Below are positions 26,187-35,380 of a DNA stretch of 64,000 bases, in pieces. Each line of letters starts with the position of its first letter. Within the stretch, counting starts at the first letter, position 1. The notes beneath the pieces were generated by a model, which saw nothing but the letters and a program-made list of their open reading frames with translations, ran no database searches and had not been told where the DNA came from. This DNA comes from Prostheceraeus crozeri. Lineage: Eukaryota > Platyhelminthes > Polycladida > Euryleptidae. Location: the NCBI GenBank assembly GCA_907163375.1, contig CAJQUW010003623.1:186001-250000 (forward strand). Reading direction: 5' to 3'. The position numbers and the translations under genes were made by a program.

Positions 26187-26295
26187 TTCTGAAAGTTATC
26201 GCTGGCTGATATCAACAGACGGCATTATATGAGCTGAATATTTGGGACTCAGTGTATGATTGGCCAAAATTGTTTTGGAATTGTATGGAATGATC

Positions 26296-26303
26296 TATTT
26301 ATA
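26296..26303 (-). promoter_or_regulatory. TATA box of the broken aldolase copy
   Basis: TATAAATA at the same distance from the start codon as in copy A. Confidence 0.4.
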
Positions 26304-26697
26304 ACATGAATCGCTTCATTCTTTCTCTCAATGAACGCTGTCGGCAGACAAACGGTACTGAGTGTAATGCAAATTGTTTGACCTGAGTTGCCCTCCATTG
26401 TAATTCATCGTTTTATAACATCAAGTTGATTTAAGGTCATGCATTATCTCAGTACTGCTTTCCTGGATTCCCCTTCCTGGTGAATCGTCAAGTCAAGGTC
26501 ACTTCAGAAATTCCATCCTTTCAATGTCTTATCGATTGGATAAATGTAAATCTGACATGGCTCTTCACATTTCATGAGATATGCATGTATCTACTGAAAA
26601 TATTTTGTCAAAAGTGGTCAAGTTGATTGCTGGATTCAGAGGAATCCTCTTTGCACTTTGCAGGTGTCCTCGACGCACCGGCTATCATCTAAGAGGG

Positions 26698-26709
26698 AGC
26701 ATGTCCCAT
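26698..26709 (+). repeat. left target-site duplication of the Penelope array
   Basis: AGCATGTCCCAT is repeated exactly at 34309-34320. Copy A has a single uninterrupted copy at 17960-17971, which proves the empty-site sequence. Confidence 0.9.
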
Positions 26710-26764
26710 ACTATCCATTGAGAGAGGCCACAAAACCAGGTATTGGCTAAATTCGAATGTCTAT

Positions 26765-26804
26765 TAGGCAAGGCCTTTCAACCGGCCCGGCCGGTCATCG
26801 TCAG
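26765..26804 (-). ncRNA. hammerhead-ribozyme-like core, unit 1 tail
   Basis: On the minus strand: CTGACGA, a 6-7-bp stem II (ACCGGC/GCCGGT, three-base loop), GAAA, a 3-bp stem III (GGC/GCC, loop CTT), then the UA cleavage dinucleotide. The stem II loop base differs from the other copies (CGG for TGG) while the stem is kept. An extra U follows the CTGACGA box, and stem I is not evident locally, so activity may need a dimer. Penelope-like elements are known to carry such motifs in their pseudo-LTRs. Confidence 0.6.
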
Positions 26805-27024
26805 GCAAGTGACTCCAGACAACAGACTGGTCACTCACCAACAGTCGCAAAGCACAGCTCACTTGACTGGTTGCAGCATCAAAAATTACAGCATAGAAAT
26901 TGAAGACAGGCTTAAGAAAATAGAGACCGCAAACATGAAATAAATGGAAATCATACTACTACAGAAGAGGAGATAAGTAACAAGGCATAGCAAGCAAAAG
27001 CAAGAATTGGAAAGAAAGTCAAAG

Positions 27025-28083
27025 TTACCGAAACCAAAGATCACTGATGCGGTGCTTGGTGTGATTAGAGGAAGATAGCGTCTTCGTCCACCACGATTCT
27101 TTTATTACTCTCTTCCTCCAGTTACTGTCCCTGTCTATCACCTTCATCTCTTCAAAATTTACTGAATGCGAGTAGTCGTGAGCGTGTTGAGCCACTTCAG
27201 AGCGCATGGTGTCAATGTCTCGAACAGCCTTCATATGCTCTCGCCTTCGTTCATCCAACGTTCGTGAGGATTCTCCAACATAGCTCCAGCTACATCCCTC
27301 TGAGCCACAAGGCAGTTGGTAGATGATCCCCAACTCGGTGGCAGGCACGGGTCGCTTCTTAACCAGCTGCTGTCGAAGAGTAGAGGTAGACTTCATTCCC
27401 ACGTGAATGTCACTCTTGCGAAGGACACTCCTTACCCTCTCAGAGACTCCAGGAATGTAGGGAATCGAGCCACAAAATTCATTCTTTGCCTTGTCGCTGT
27501 CATTGATTGGTTGATAGGAAGGAGTCCACCACTTCTCACATTCGGCTACGGAATATCCATTGGCTCGCAAAGTCTCAAACACTTTCCTTTCTTCACCAAG
27601 AACGTTGTCATCAGAGCAGATTGCACCAATTCTACTTGATAGACATCGAGCCAGCCCCTTGAAAACACCAATTGGGTGAGCCGATTCTCGCTGAATGTGG
27701 CGGTTAGTGTGGGTTGGCTTACGATATACGGAAAAAGCCAGACCATCAGAACTTCGCTCGATGCTCACATCCATGAATGGCAAGATTCGGTTCTCCTCCA
27801 ACTCCATTGTAAAATTGATCTTCGAATGAAGCGAATTCAAGAAATCCAGAAATTTCACCAGATCATCCATGGATTCCTTCCAATGAGCCAATATATCGTC
27901 TACATATCGAAGCCAAAATGACGGGAAAATAAAGCCAGCTGACAAGGCTCTCTCTTTGGCCATCCGCTCCAAGCTCACCATGAACAAGTTTGCGGCAATA
28001 GGCCCCAAACTGTTTCCCATTGCGACACCATCCGTTTGAATATAGATTCCATCGTAATGATTGAAGTAACAGGAAGTTAACAC
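27025..28083 (-). CDS. Penelope unit 1: RT C-half and GIY-YIG endonuclease
   Basis: Frame of about 352 residues. RT motif B is GVAMGNSLGPIAANLFM, and the catalytic motif C is RYVDDILAHW. The thumb region follows with FSVYRKPTHTNRHI. The C-terminal GIY-YIG endonuclease begins at IIYQLPCGSEGCSWSYVGES, with IIY and YVG as the signature. RTLDERRREHMKAV and a catalytic-glutamate segment RVIKESWWTKT come after. The CxxxxC in the linker is typical of this group. It overlaps the upstream N-half frame (28077-29399) by a few bases in a different frame. Function in the family is target-primed reverse transcription after nicking by GIY-YIG. Confidence 0.92.
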   Translation of the reverse strand: MLTSCYFNHYDGIYIQTDGVAMGNSLGPIAANLFMVSLERMAKERALSAGFIFPSFWLRYVDDILAHWKESMDDLVKFLDFLNSLHSKINFTMELEENRILPFMDVSIERSSDGLAFSVYRKPTHTNRHIQRESAHPIGVFKGLARCLSSRIGAICSDDNVLGEERKVFETLRANGYSVAECEKWWTPSYQPINDSDKAKNEFCGSIPYIPGVSERVRSVLRKSDIHVGMKSTSTLRQQLVKKRPVPATELGIIYQLPCGSEGCSWSYVGESSRTLDERRREHMKAVRDIDTMRSEVAQHAHDYSHSVNFEEMKVIDRDSNWRKRVIKESWWTKTLSSSNHTKHRISDLWFR

Positions 28084-29399
28084 TTGAGAATCTCACTGAC
28101 CGTGAGTCTACGAGCTCCCTGCAAGTCACCATCTGTTAACAAGACTCTGAAAACCTCAAGAGTCTCACTCACTGGGACGTTGGTGAAAAGTGACTCAATG
28201 TCAAAAGACACGTACACACCGTCGTTGGAATTGTAGTTTTGCAATTTTTCCACCAGCTCATGCGAGTTTGTGATATCAGAGTCGTGACCTCTCATGTAAG
28301 GAGTCAAAACTTTGGCCAAAAATCTTGAAATTGGAGCCCATAGACTACCAAACATGCTCACTATAGGACGTAGAGGTACTCCATCCTTGTGCAGCTTCGG
28401 AAGTCCATATATATGGGGCACTTGATAGTGAGTGGGACATAGATAGAGAAGATCCCCTCTAGACATTCTTCCATCACTGACAGCAGCCGAGAGCTCACGA
28501 TGGAGGCATTTGCGAAAACCATTACTTGGGTCGGACTTACACTTCTGGTAAGGACCATTAGATATCATGGAATGGAGCTTCTCAATGTAAATCTCTTTAT
28601 CCATCACAACAGTGGAGTTACCTTTGTCGGCCGGGAGAATGATGATCTTCTCATTCTTGCGAAGACGACTCAACGCGTCACGCCCCTCTGAAGAGATATT
28701 TGACTTCGGAACCCGAGCTTTCTTCAATATAGAAGAAACTTGCATACGTATAACTGATTTCTCCTCATCACACTTGCCATGGATCGCAGCTTCAACAGAG
28801 GCAATCATCTCTGTTTGTGGAATTGATTTTGGGGTCACAGCGAAGGATAACCCTCTGTTCAACACCCTTAGTTCCAGAGGATCCAAAGTAACTGAGCTCA
28901 AATTATGCACACACGAGCCCAATTCAGGCAATGAATCAGACGTATCAATGCCATGTAGTTCTTGGAGACGAGCCAAGCGCATTTCAAAATGAGAAGTCAT
29001 TTTTGCCTCAAAAGACTGCTTTACATCATTGATGTAATTAAGCAATCGGAGAAATAATTCTGACTCCAGCATCATGATCCTGAGACATTCAATCCGCATT
29101 GCCATCTCGCTGTTAAGACCACCAATAGTTTTTGACACTCTGCGCAGCTCTTCACGTAGCATAAAGCGCTGGATTTTTCTCTTCAATTCACGGCTATAGT
29201 TGAATCTTCCTGGGAGTGAGTACCATAAGGATCTGGGAAGCAATGAATGTTCCAAGCACTTCGATAAAAAAGATGATAGATGCTGCATTCTGATCAAAGA
29301 CTTGCTTTCACAAATCAATTGTTGAAAAATAACCATGCATCTCCCTCCAAATGCATCCTTGATTCCAGAAAATAGTGGGCCAGAGTGAATACTATCCAT
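28077..29399 (-). CDS. Penelope unit 1: N-terminal domain and RT A-half
   Basis: About 440 residues from the ATG at 29399; an earlier in-frame TTG is ignored. A helical N-terminal domain is followed by IIILPADKGNSTVVMDKE, a hallmark of Penelope-like proteins. RT motifs 1-2 are in IYGLPKLHKDGVPLRPIVS, and motif A is YVSFDIESLFTNVPV with the first catalytic Asp. A ribozyme-like core lies just upstream (29446-29485), so the self-cut RNA would start about 45 bases before this ATG. Confidence 0.9.
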   Translation of the reverse strand: MDSIHSGPLFSGIKDAFGGRCMVIFQQLICESKSLIRMQHLSSFLSKCLEHSLLPRSLWYSLPGRFNYSRELKRKIQRFMLREELRRVSKTIGGLNSEMAMRIECLRIMMLESELFLRLLNYINDVKQSFEAKMTSHFEMRLARLQELHGIDTSDSLPELGSCVHNLSSVTLDPLELRVLNRGLSFAVTPKSIPQTEMIASVEAAIHGKCDEEKSVIRMQVSSILKKARVPKSNISSEGRDALSRLRKNEKIIILPADKGNSTVVMDKEIYIEKLHSMISNGPYQKCKSDPSNGFRKCLHRELSAAVSDGRMSRGDLLYLCPTHYQVPHIYGLPKLHKDGVPLRPIVSMFGSLWAPISRFLAKVLTPYMRGHDSDITNSHELVEKLQNYNSNDGVYVSFDIESLFTNVPVSETLEVFRVLLTDGDLQGARRLTVSEILKC

Positions 29400-29445
29400 T
29401 GAGAGAGGCCACAAAACCAGGTATTGGCTAAATTCGAATTTCTAT

Positions 29446-29485
29446 TAGGCAAGGCCTTTCAACCGGCCCAGCCGGTCATCGTCAG
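29446..29485 (-). ncRNA. hammerhead-ribozyme-like core, between units 1 and 2
   Basis: Same core as at 26765-26804 (CTGACGA, stem II ACCGGC/GCCGGT with loop TGG, GAAA, short stem III, UA). It lies upstream of the unit 1 reading frame on the minus strand. Confidence 0.6.
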
Positions 29486-29705
29486 GCAAGTGACTCCAGA
29501 CAACAGACTGGTCACTCACCAACAGTCGCAAAGCACAGCTCACTTGACTGGTTGCAGCATCAAAAATTACAGCATAGAAATTGAAGACAGGCTTAAGAAA
29601 ATAGAGACCGCAAACATGAAATAAATGGAAATCATACTACTACAGAAGAGGAGATAAGTAACAAGGCATAGCAAGCAAAAGCAAGAATTGGAAAGAAAGT
29701 CAAAG

Positions 29706-30764
29706 TTACCGAAACCAAAGATCACTGATGCGGTGCTTGGTGCGATTAGAGGAAGATAGCGTCTTCGTCCACCACGATTCTTTTATCACTCTCTTCCTCC
29801 AGTTACTGTCCCTGTCTATCACCTTCATCTCTTCAAAATTTACTGAATGCGAGTAGTCGTGAGCGTGTTGAGCCACTTCAGAGCGCATGGTGTCAATGTC
29901 TCGAACAGCCTTCATATGCTCTCGCTTTCGCTCATCCAACGTTCGTGAGGATTCTCCAACATAGCTCCAGCTACATCCCTCTGAGCCACAAGGCAGTTGG
30001 TAGATGATCCCCAACTCGGTGGCAGGCACGGGTCGCTTCTTAACCAGCTGCTGTCGAAGAGTAGAGGTAGACTTCATTCCCACGTGAATGTCACTCTTGC
30101 GAAGGACACTCCTTACCCTCTCAGAGACTCCAGGAATGTAGGGAATCGAGCCACAAAATTCATTCTTTGCCTTGTCGCTGTCATTGATTGGTTGATAGGA
30201 AGGAGTCCACCACTTCTCACATTCGGCTACGGAATATCCATTGGCTCGCAAAGTCTCAAACACTTTCCTTTCTTCACCAAGAATGTTGTCATCAGAGCAG
30301 ATTGCACCAATTCTACTTGATAGACATCGAGCCAGCCCCTTGAAAACACCAATTGGGTGAGCCGATTCTCGCTGAATGTGGCGGTTAGTGTGGGTTGGCT
30401 TACGATATACGGAAAAAGCCAGACCATCAGAACTTCGCTCGATGCTCACATCCATGAATGGCAAGATTCGGTTCTCCTCCAACTCCATTGTAAAATTGAT
30501 CTTCGAATGAAGCAAATTCAAGAAATCCAGAAATTTCACCAGATCATCCATGGATTCCTTCCAATGAGCCAATATATCGTCTACATATCGAAGCCAAAAT
30601 GACGGGAAAATAAAGCCAGCTGACAAGGCTCTCTCTTTGGCCATCCGCTCCAAGCTCACCATGAACAAGTTTGCGGCAATAGGCCCCAAACTGTTTCCCA
30701 TTGCGACACCATCCGTTTGAATATAGATTCCATCGTAATGATTGAAGTAACAGGAAGTTAACAC
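29706..30764 (-). CDS. Penelope unit 2: RT C-half and GIY-YIG endonuclease
   Basis: Near-identical to 27025-28083, with a handful of substitutions (for example Asn/Ser and Arg/Lys changes) and all RT and GIY-YIG motifs kept. It stands exactly 2681 bases from its counterpart. Confidence 0.92.
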   Translation of the reverse strand: MLTSCYFNHYDGIYIQTDGVAMGNSLGPIAANLFMVSLERMAKERALSAGFIFPSFWLRYVDDILAHWKESMDDLVKFLDFLNLLHSKINFTMELEENRILPFMDVSIERSSDGLAFSVYRKPTHTNRHIQRESAHPIGVFKGLARCLSSRIGAICSDDNILGEERKVFETLRANGYSVAECEKWWTPSYQPINDSDKAKNEFCGSIPYIPGVSERVRSVLRKSDIHVGMKSTSTLRQQLVKKRPVPATELGIIYQLPCGSEGCSWSYVGESSRTLDERKREHMKAVRDIDTMRSEVAQHAHDYSHSVNFEEMKVIDRDSNWRKRVIKESWWTKTLSSSNRTKHRISDLWFR

Positions 30765-32080
30765 TTGAGAATCTCACTGACCGTGAGTCTACGAGCTCCC
30801 TGCAAGTCACCATCTGTTAACAAGACTCTGAAAACCTCAAGAGTCTCACTCACTGGGACGTTGGTGAAAAGTGACTCAATGTCAAAAGACACGTACACAC
30901 CGTCGTTGGAATTGTAGTTTTGCAATTTTTCCACCAGCTCATGCGAGTTTGTGATATCAGAGTCGTGACCTCTCATGTAAGGAGTCAAAACTTTGGCCAA
31001 AAATCTTGAAATTGGAGCCCATAGACTACCAAACATGCTCACTATAGGACGTAGAGGTACTCCATCCTTGTGCAGCTTCGGAAGTCCATATATATGGGGC
31101 ACTTGATAGTGAGTGGGACATAGATAGAGAAGATCCCCTCTAGACATTCTTCCATCACTGACAGCAGCCGAGAGCTCACGATGGAGGCATTTGCGAAAAC
31201 CATTACTTGGGTCGGACTTACACTTCTGGTAAGGACCATTAGATATCATGGAATGGAGCTTCTCAATGTAAATCTCTTTATCCATCACAACAGTGGAGTT
31301 ACCTTTGTCGGCCGGGAGAATGATGATCTTCTCATTCTTGCGAAGACGACTCAACGCGTCACGCCCCTCTGAAGAGATATTTGACTTCGGAACCCGAGCT
31401 TTCTTCAATATAGAAGAAACTTGCATACGTATAACTGATTTCTCCTCATCACACTTGCCATGGATCGCAGCTTCAACAGAGGCAATCATCTCTGTTTGTG
31501 GAATTGATTTTGGGGTCACAGCGAAGGATAACCCTCTGTTCAACACCCTTAGTTCCAGAGGATCCAAAGTAACTGAGCTCAAATTATGCACACACGAGCT
31601 CAATTCAGGCAATGAATCAGACGTATCAATGCCATGTAGTTCTTGGAGACGAGCCAAGCGCATTTCAAAATGAGAAGTCATTTTTGCCTCAAAAGACTGC
31701 TTTACATCATTGATGTAATTGAGCAATCGGAGAAATAATTCTGACTCCAGCATCATGATCCTGAGACATTCAATCCGCATTGCCATCTCGCTGTTAAGAC
31801 CACCAATAGTTTTTGACACTCTGCGCAGCTCTTCACGTAGCATAAAGCGCTGGATTTTTCTCTTCAATTCACGGCTATAGTTGAATCTTCCTGGGAGTGA
31901 GTACCATAAGGATCTGGGAAGCAATGAATGTTCCAAGCACTTCGATAAAAAAGATGATAGATGCTGCATTCTGATCAAAGACTTGCTTTCACAAATCAAT
32001 TGTTGAAAAATAACCATGCATCTCCCTCCAAATGCATCCTTGATTCCAGAAAATAGTGGGCCAGAGTGAATACTATCCAT
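30758..32080 (-). CDS. Penelope unit 2: N-terminal domain and RT A-half
   Basis: Near-identical to 28077-29399 (one visible Gly/Ser change near the middle). It has the same ATG choice and the same overlap in a different frame with the downstream C-half. Confidence 0.9.
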   Translation of the reverse strand: MDSIHSGPLFSGIKDAFGGRCMVIFQQLICESKSLIRMQHLSSFLSKCLEHSLLPRSLWYSLPGRFNYSRELKRKIQRFMLREELRRVSKTIGGLNSEMAMRIECLRIMMLESELFLRLLNYINDVKQSFEAKMTSHFEMRLARLQELHGIDTSDSLPELSSCVHNLSSVTLDPLELRVLNRGLSFAVTPKSIPQTEMIASVEAAIHGKCDEEKSVIRMQVSSILKKARVPKSNISSEGRDALSRLRKNEKIIILPADKGNSTVVMDKEIYIEKLHSMISNGPYQKCKSDPSNGFRKCLHRELSAAVSDGRMSRGDLLYLCPTHYQVPHIYGLPKLHKDGVPLRPIVSMFGSLWAPISRFLAKVLTPYMRGHDSDITNSHELVEKLQNYNSNDGVYVSFDIESLFTNVPVSETLEVFRVLLTDGDLQGARRLTVSEILKC

Positions 32081-32126
32081 TGAGAGAGGCCACAAAACCA
32101 GGTATTGGCTAAATTCGAATTTCTAT

Positions 32127-32166
32127 TAGGCAAGGCCTTTCAACCGGCCCAGCCGGTCATCGTCAG
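32127..32166 (-). ncRNA. hammerhead-ribozyme-like core, between units 2 and 3
   Basis: Third minus-strand copy of the core, upstream of the unit 2 frame. It is identical in stem II, GAAA and stem III to the copy at 29446-29485. Confidence 0.6.
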
Positions 32167-32386
32167 GCAAGTGACTCCAGACAACAGACTGGTCACTCAC
32201 CAACAGTCGCAAAGCACAGCTCACTTGACTGGTTGCAGCATCAAAAATTACAGCATAGAAATTGAAGACAGGCTTAAGAAAATAGAGACCGCAAACATGA
32301 AATAAATGGAAATCATACTACTACAGAAGAGGAGATAAGTAACAAGGCATAGCAAGCAAAAGCAAGAATTGGAAAGAAAGTCAAAG

Positions 32387-32822
32387 TTACCGAAACCAAA
32401 GATCACTGATGCGGTGCTTGGTGCGATTAGAGGAAGATAGCGTCTTCGTCCACCACGATTCTTTTATCACTCTCTGCCTCCAGTTACTGTCCCTGTCTAT
32501 CACCTTCATCTCTTCAAAATTTACTGAATGGGAGTAGTCGTGAGCGTGTTGAGCCACTTCAGAGCGCATGGTGTCAATGTCTCGAACAGCCTTCATATGC
32601 TCTCGCCTTCGTTCATCCAACGTTCGTGAGGATTCTCCAACATAGCTCCAGCTACATCCCTCTGAGCCACAAGGCAGTTGGTAGATGATCCCCAACTCGG
32701 TGGCAGGCACGGGTCGCTTCTTAACCAGCTGCTGTCAAAGAGTAGAGGTAGGCTTCATTCCCACGTGAATGTCACTCTTGCGAAGGACACTCATTACCCT
32801 CTCAGAGACTCCAGGAATGTAA
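32387..32822 (-). pseudogene. Penelope unit 3: truncated GIY-YIG end
   Basis: Only the last ~145 codons' worth of the protein remains: the GIY-YIG domain plus a short stretch before it. It is joined head-to-head to the plus-strand unit near 32822. Confidence 0.85.
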
Positions 32823-32835
32823 CAGATGTTAAGGA

Positions 32836-33966
32836 ATGTTAACAGATTGTGACTTGCAGGGAGCTCGTGGACTCACGGTCAATGAGATTCTCAAGTTATG
32901 CCGCTTAGTGCTAACTTCCTGTTACTTCAATCATTACGATGGAATCTATATTCAAACGGATGGTGTCGCAATGGGAAACAGTTTGGGGCCTATTGCCGCA
33001 AACTTGTTCATGGTGAGCTTGGAGCGGATGGCCAAAGAGAGAGCCTTGTCAGCTGGCTTTATTTTCCCGTCATTTTGGCTTCGATATGTAGACGATATAT
33101 TGGCTCATTGGAAGGAATCCATGGATGATCTGGTGAAATTTCTGGATTTCTTGAATTTGCTTCATTCGAAGATCAATTTTACAATGGAGTTGGAGGAGAA
33201 CCGAATCTTGCCATTCATGGATGTGAGCATCGAGCGAAGTTCTGATGGTCTGGCTTTTTCCGTATATCGTAAGCCAACCCACACTAACCGCCACATTCAG
33301 CGAGAATCGGCTCACCCAATTGGTGTTTTCAAGGGGCTGGCTCGATGTCTATCAAGTAGAATTGGTGCAATCTGCTCTGATGACAACGTTCTTGGTGAAG
33401 AAAGGAAAGTGTTTGAGACTTTGCGAGCCAATGGATATTCCGTAGCCGAATGTGAGAAGTGGTGGACTCCTTCCTATCAACCAATCAATGACAGCGACAA
33501 GGCAAAGAATGAATTTTGTGGCTCGATTCCCTACATTCCTGGAGTCTCTGAGAGGGTAAGGAGTGTCCTTCGCAAGAGTGACATTCACGTGGGAATGAAG
33601 TCTACCTCTACTCTTCGACAGCAGCTGGTTAAGAAGCGACCCGTACCTGCCACCGAGTTGGGGATCATCTACCAACTGCCTTGTGGCTCAGAGGGATGTA
33701 GCTGGAGCTATGTTGGAGAATCCTCACGAACGTTGGATGAGCGAAGGCGAGAGCATATGAAGGCTGTTCGAGACATTGACACCATGCGCTCTGAAGTGGC
33801 TCAACACGCTCACGACTACTCGCATTCAGTAAATTTTGAAGAGATGAAGGTGATAGACAGGGACAGTAACTGGAGGAAGAGAGTGATAAAAGAATCGTGG
33901 TGGACGAAGACGCTATCTTCCTCTAATCGCACCAAGCACCGCATCAGTGATCTTTGGTTTCGGTAA
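32836..33966 (+). CDS. Penelope inverted unit: RT C-half and GIY-YIG
   Basis: A 376-codon frame on the plus strand with the same motifs as the minus-strand C-halves (GVAMGNSLGPIAANLF, RYVDDILAHW, YVGESSRTLDERRREH). Here the residues before motif B are read in one continuous frame, unlike the tandem units, so this copy comes from a different template or branched off earlier. Its N-terminal half is absent, as is usual for a truncated inverted Penelope unit. Confidence 0.9.
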   Translation: MLTDCDLQGARGLTVNEILKLCRLVLTSCYFNHYDGIYIQTDGVAMGNSLGPIAANLFMVSLERMAKERALSAGFIFPSFWLRYVDDILAHWKESMDDLVKFLDFLNLLHSKINFTMELEENRILPFMDVSIERSSDGLAFSVYRKPTHTNRHIQRESAHPIGVFKGLARCLSSRIGAICSDDNVLGEERKVFETLRANGYSVAECEKWWTPSYQPINDSDKAKNEFCGSIPYIPGVSERVRSVLRKSDIHVGMKSTSTLRQQLVKKRPVPATELGIIYQLPCGSEGCSWSYVGESSRTLDERRREHMKAVRDIDTMRSEVAQHAHDYSHSVNFEEMKVIDRDSNWRKRVIKESWWTKTLSSSNRTKHRISDLWFR

Positions 33967-34186
33967 CTTTGACTTTCTTTCCAATTCTTGCTTTTGCTTG
34001 CTATGCCTTGTTACTTATCTCCTCTTCTGTAGTAGTATGATTTCCATTTATTTCATGTTTGCGGTCTCTATTTTCTTAAGCCTGTCTTCAATTTCTATGC
34101 TGTAATTTTTGATGCTGCAACCAGTCAAGTGAGCTGTGCTTTGCGACTGTTGGTGAGTGACCAGTCTGTTGTCTGGAGTCACTTGC

Positions 34187-34226
34187 CTGACGATGACCGG
34201 CTGGGCCGGTTGAAAGGCCTTGCCTA
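34187..34226 (+). ncRNA. hammerhead-ribozyme-like core, inverted unit
   Basis: Plus-strand copy: CTGACGA, stem II ACCGGC/GCCGGT (loop TGG), GAAA, stem III GGC/GCC (loop CTT), then UA. The predicted cut is after 34226. Confidence 0.6.
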
Positions 34227-34308
34227 ATAGAAATTCGAATTTAGCCAATACCTGGTTTTGTGGCCTCTCTCAATGGATAGTATTCACTCTGGCCCACTAT
34301 TTTCTGGA

Positions 34309-34320
34309 AGCATGTCCCAT
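34309..34320 (+). repeat. right target-site duplication of the Penelope array
   Basis: AGCATGTCCCAT, exact match to 26698-26709. Confidence 0.9.
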
Positions 34321-34989
34321 GCACATTTAATTCCTTTTCATAAAAAGATTACTTTCCTCCAAAGCTATGTTTCTTCAATGTCTTTTCATGCGAAAAGATA
34401 TTCAAAGTAGGAATGAAGAGGAATATCATTGAGCTTGGTCAAATAATTGATCAATAGCCAAATATGTCCACGATTGCCATAAAGCGTAAATGGAAGAAAA
34501 TATGAAATCAAAGGAGATGCTATTGACAAAAGTTAAAAGCAGCTTTCCCCATCCTTTTGTAGAACTCATGAAAGCTGATAGGTTTTTGTTTGGTTTATTA
34601 TTGTATTGTATGATGGACCATCAAGCATGCCTATTGAGTTTCGAAGGATGTTTAAGAACACTATGGAAATTAGTGCACCAAATAGGCCTACAAATTCTCC
34701 AAAAATCCAGGAGGCTATCAGTCTGTGATGCAGGCTAATATGTCATGGATATATTGCTTGTTGGATAGGGCACTTATTTTGAGTGGTGTGAGAGGATGTG
34801 TATTATTTTCCGAGAAGTCTGAGAATAAGGTATCTGATTTAAAACACGTTCACCATTTCATGGCAGTTCTATATCTTCTGTATTTCTATACTAGGTAAAA
34901 TCTAGCAAAAGTGGTCCCGATTTTTTGTCCACTTAAAAAAATTCTCGAAAATTTGGATTCTTGTGCTCCTGATAGTTGTATTTGGTTGT
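34321..34989 (+). repeat. segmental duplication, copy B, right piece
   Basis: Continues copy A homology from 17972 to about 18645 with very few differences. It ends near TTTGGTTGTTG, where copy A reads TTTGGTTATTG and then diverges. Confidence 0.9.
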
Positions 34990-34995
34990 TGTTAA

Positions 34996-35380
34996 TTTCT
35001 CTCAATGAACGCTGTCGGCAGACAAACGGTATTGAGTGTCATGCAAATTGTTTGACCTGAGTTGCCCTCCATTGTAATTCATCGTTCTATAACATCAAGT
35101 TGATTTAAGGTCATGCATTATCTCAGTACTGCTTTCCTGGATTCCCCTTCCTGGTGAATCGTCAAGTCAAGGTCACTTCAGAAATTCCATCCTTTCAATG
35201 TCTTATCGATTGGATAAATGTAAATCTGACATGGCTCTTCACATTTCATGAGATATGCATGTATCTACTGAAAATATTTTGTCAAAAGTGGTCAAGTTGA
35301 TTGCTGGATTTAGAGGAATCCTCTTTGCACTTTGCAGGTGTCCTCGACGCACCGGCTATCATCTAAGAGGGAGCATGTCC
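34996..35380 (+). repeat. segmental duplication fragment, copy C
   Basis: A 385-bp third copy of 17584-17968, set directly after copy B in the same orientation. It covers the region upstream of the aldolase gene promoter and ends within the same 12-base word used as the Penelope target. Confidence 0.9.

Larger units (their letters stand above)
24376..26709 (+). repeat. segmental duplication, copy B, middle piece
   Basis: Aligns to about 15745-17971 of copy A with few differences, but carries about 110 extra bases near 24975-25085. It is interrupted at its right end by the Penelope-like array; the homology resumes at 34321. Confidence 0.9.
26710..34308 (-). mobile_element. Penelope-like element array (GIY-YIG type)
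   Basis: A 7.6-kb insertion in duplication copy B. On the minus strand there are two complete units with an exact 2681-bp period and a third unit cut off at about 32820. There a plus-strand unit begins, lacks the N-terminal half of its reading frame, and runs to 34308. Each unit is followed by a pseudo-LTR segment with a hammerhead-like ribozyme core. Tandem plus inverted partial units are known for Penelope-like elements. Units differ by only scattered bases, and copy A lacks the insertion, so it is young and postdates the duplication. Both tandem units carry their protein in two overlapping frames, a shared defect that predates the tandem arrangement. Confidence 0.93.

Noticed and set aside
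26743-26943. A 66-codon frame opposite the Penelope pseudo-LTR, repeated in all four copies
   Set aside because: Its conservation follows from the near-identity of the copies and the ribozyme-like core on the other strand. The codons show no family resemblance.
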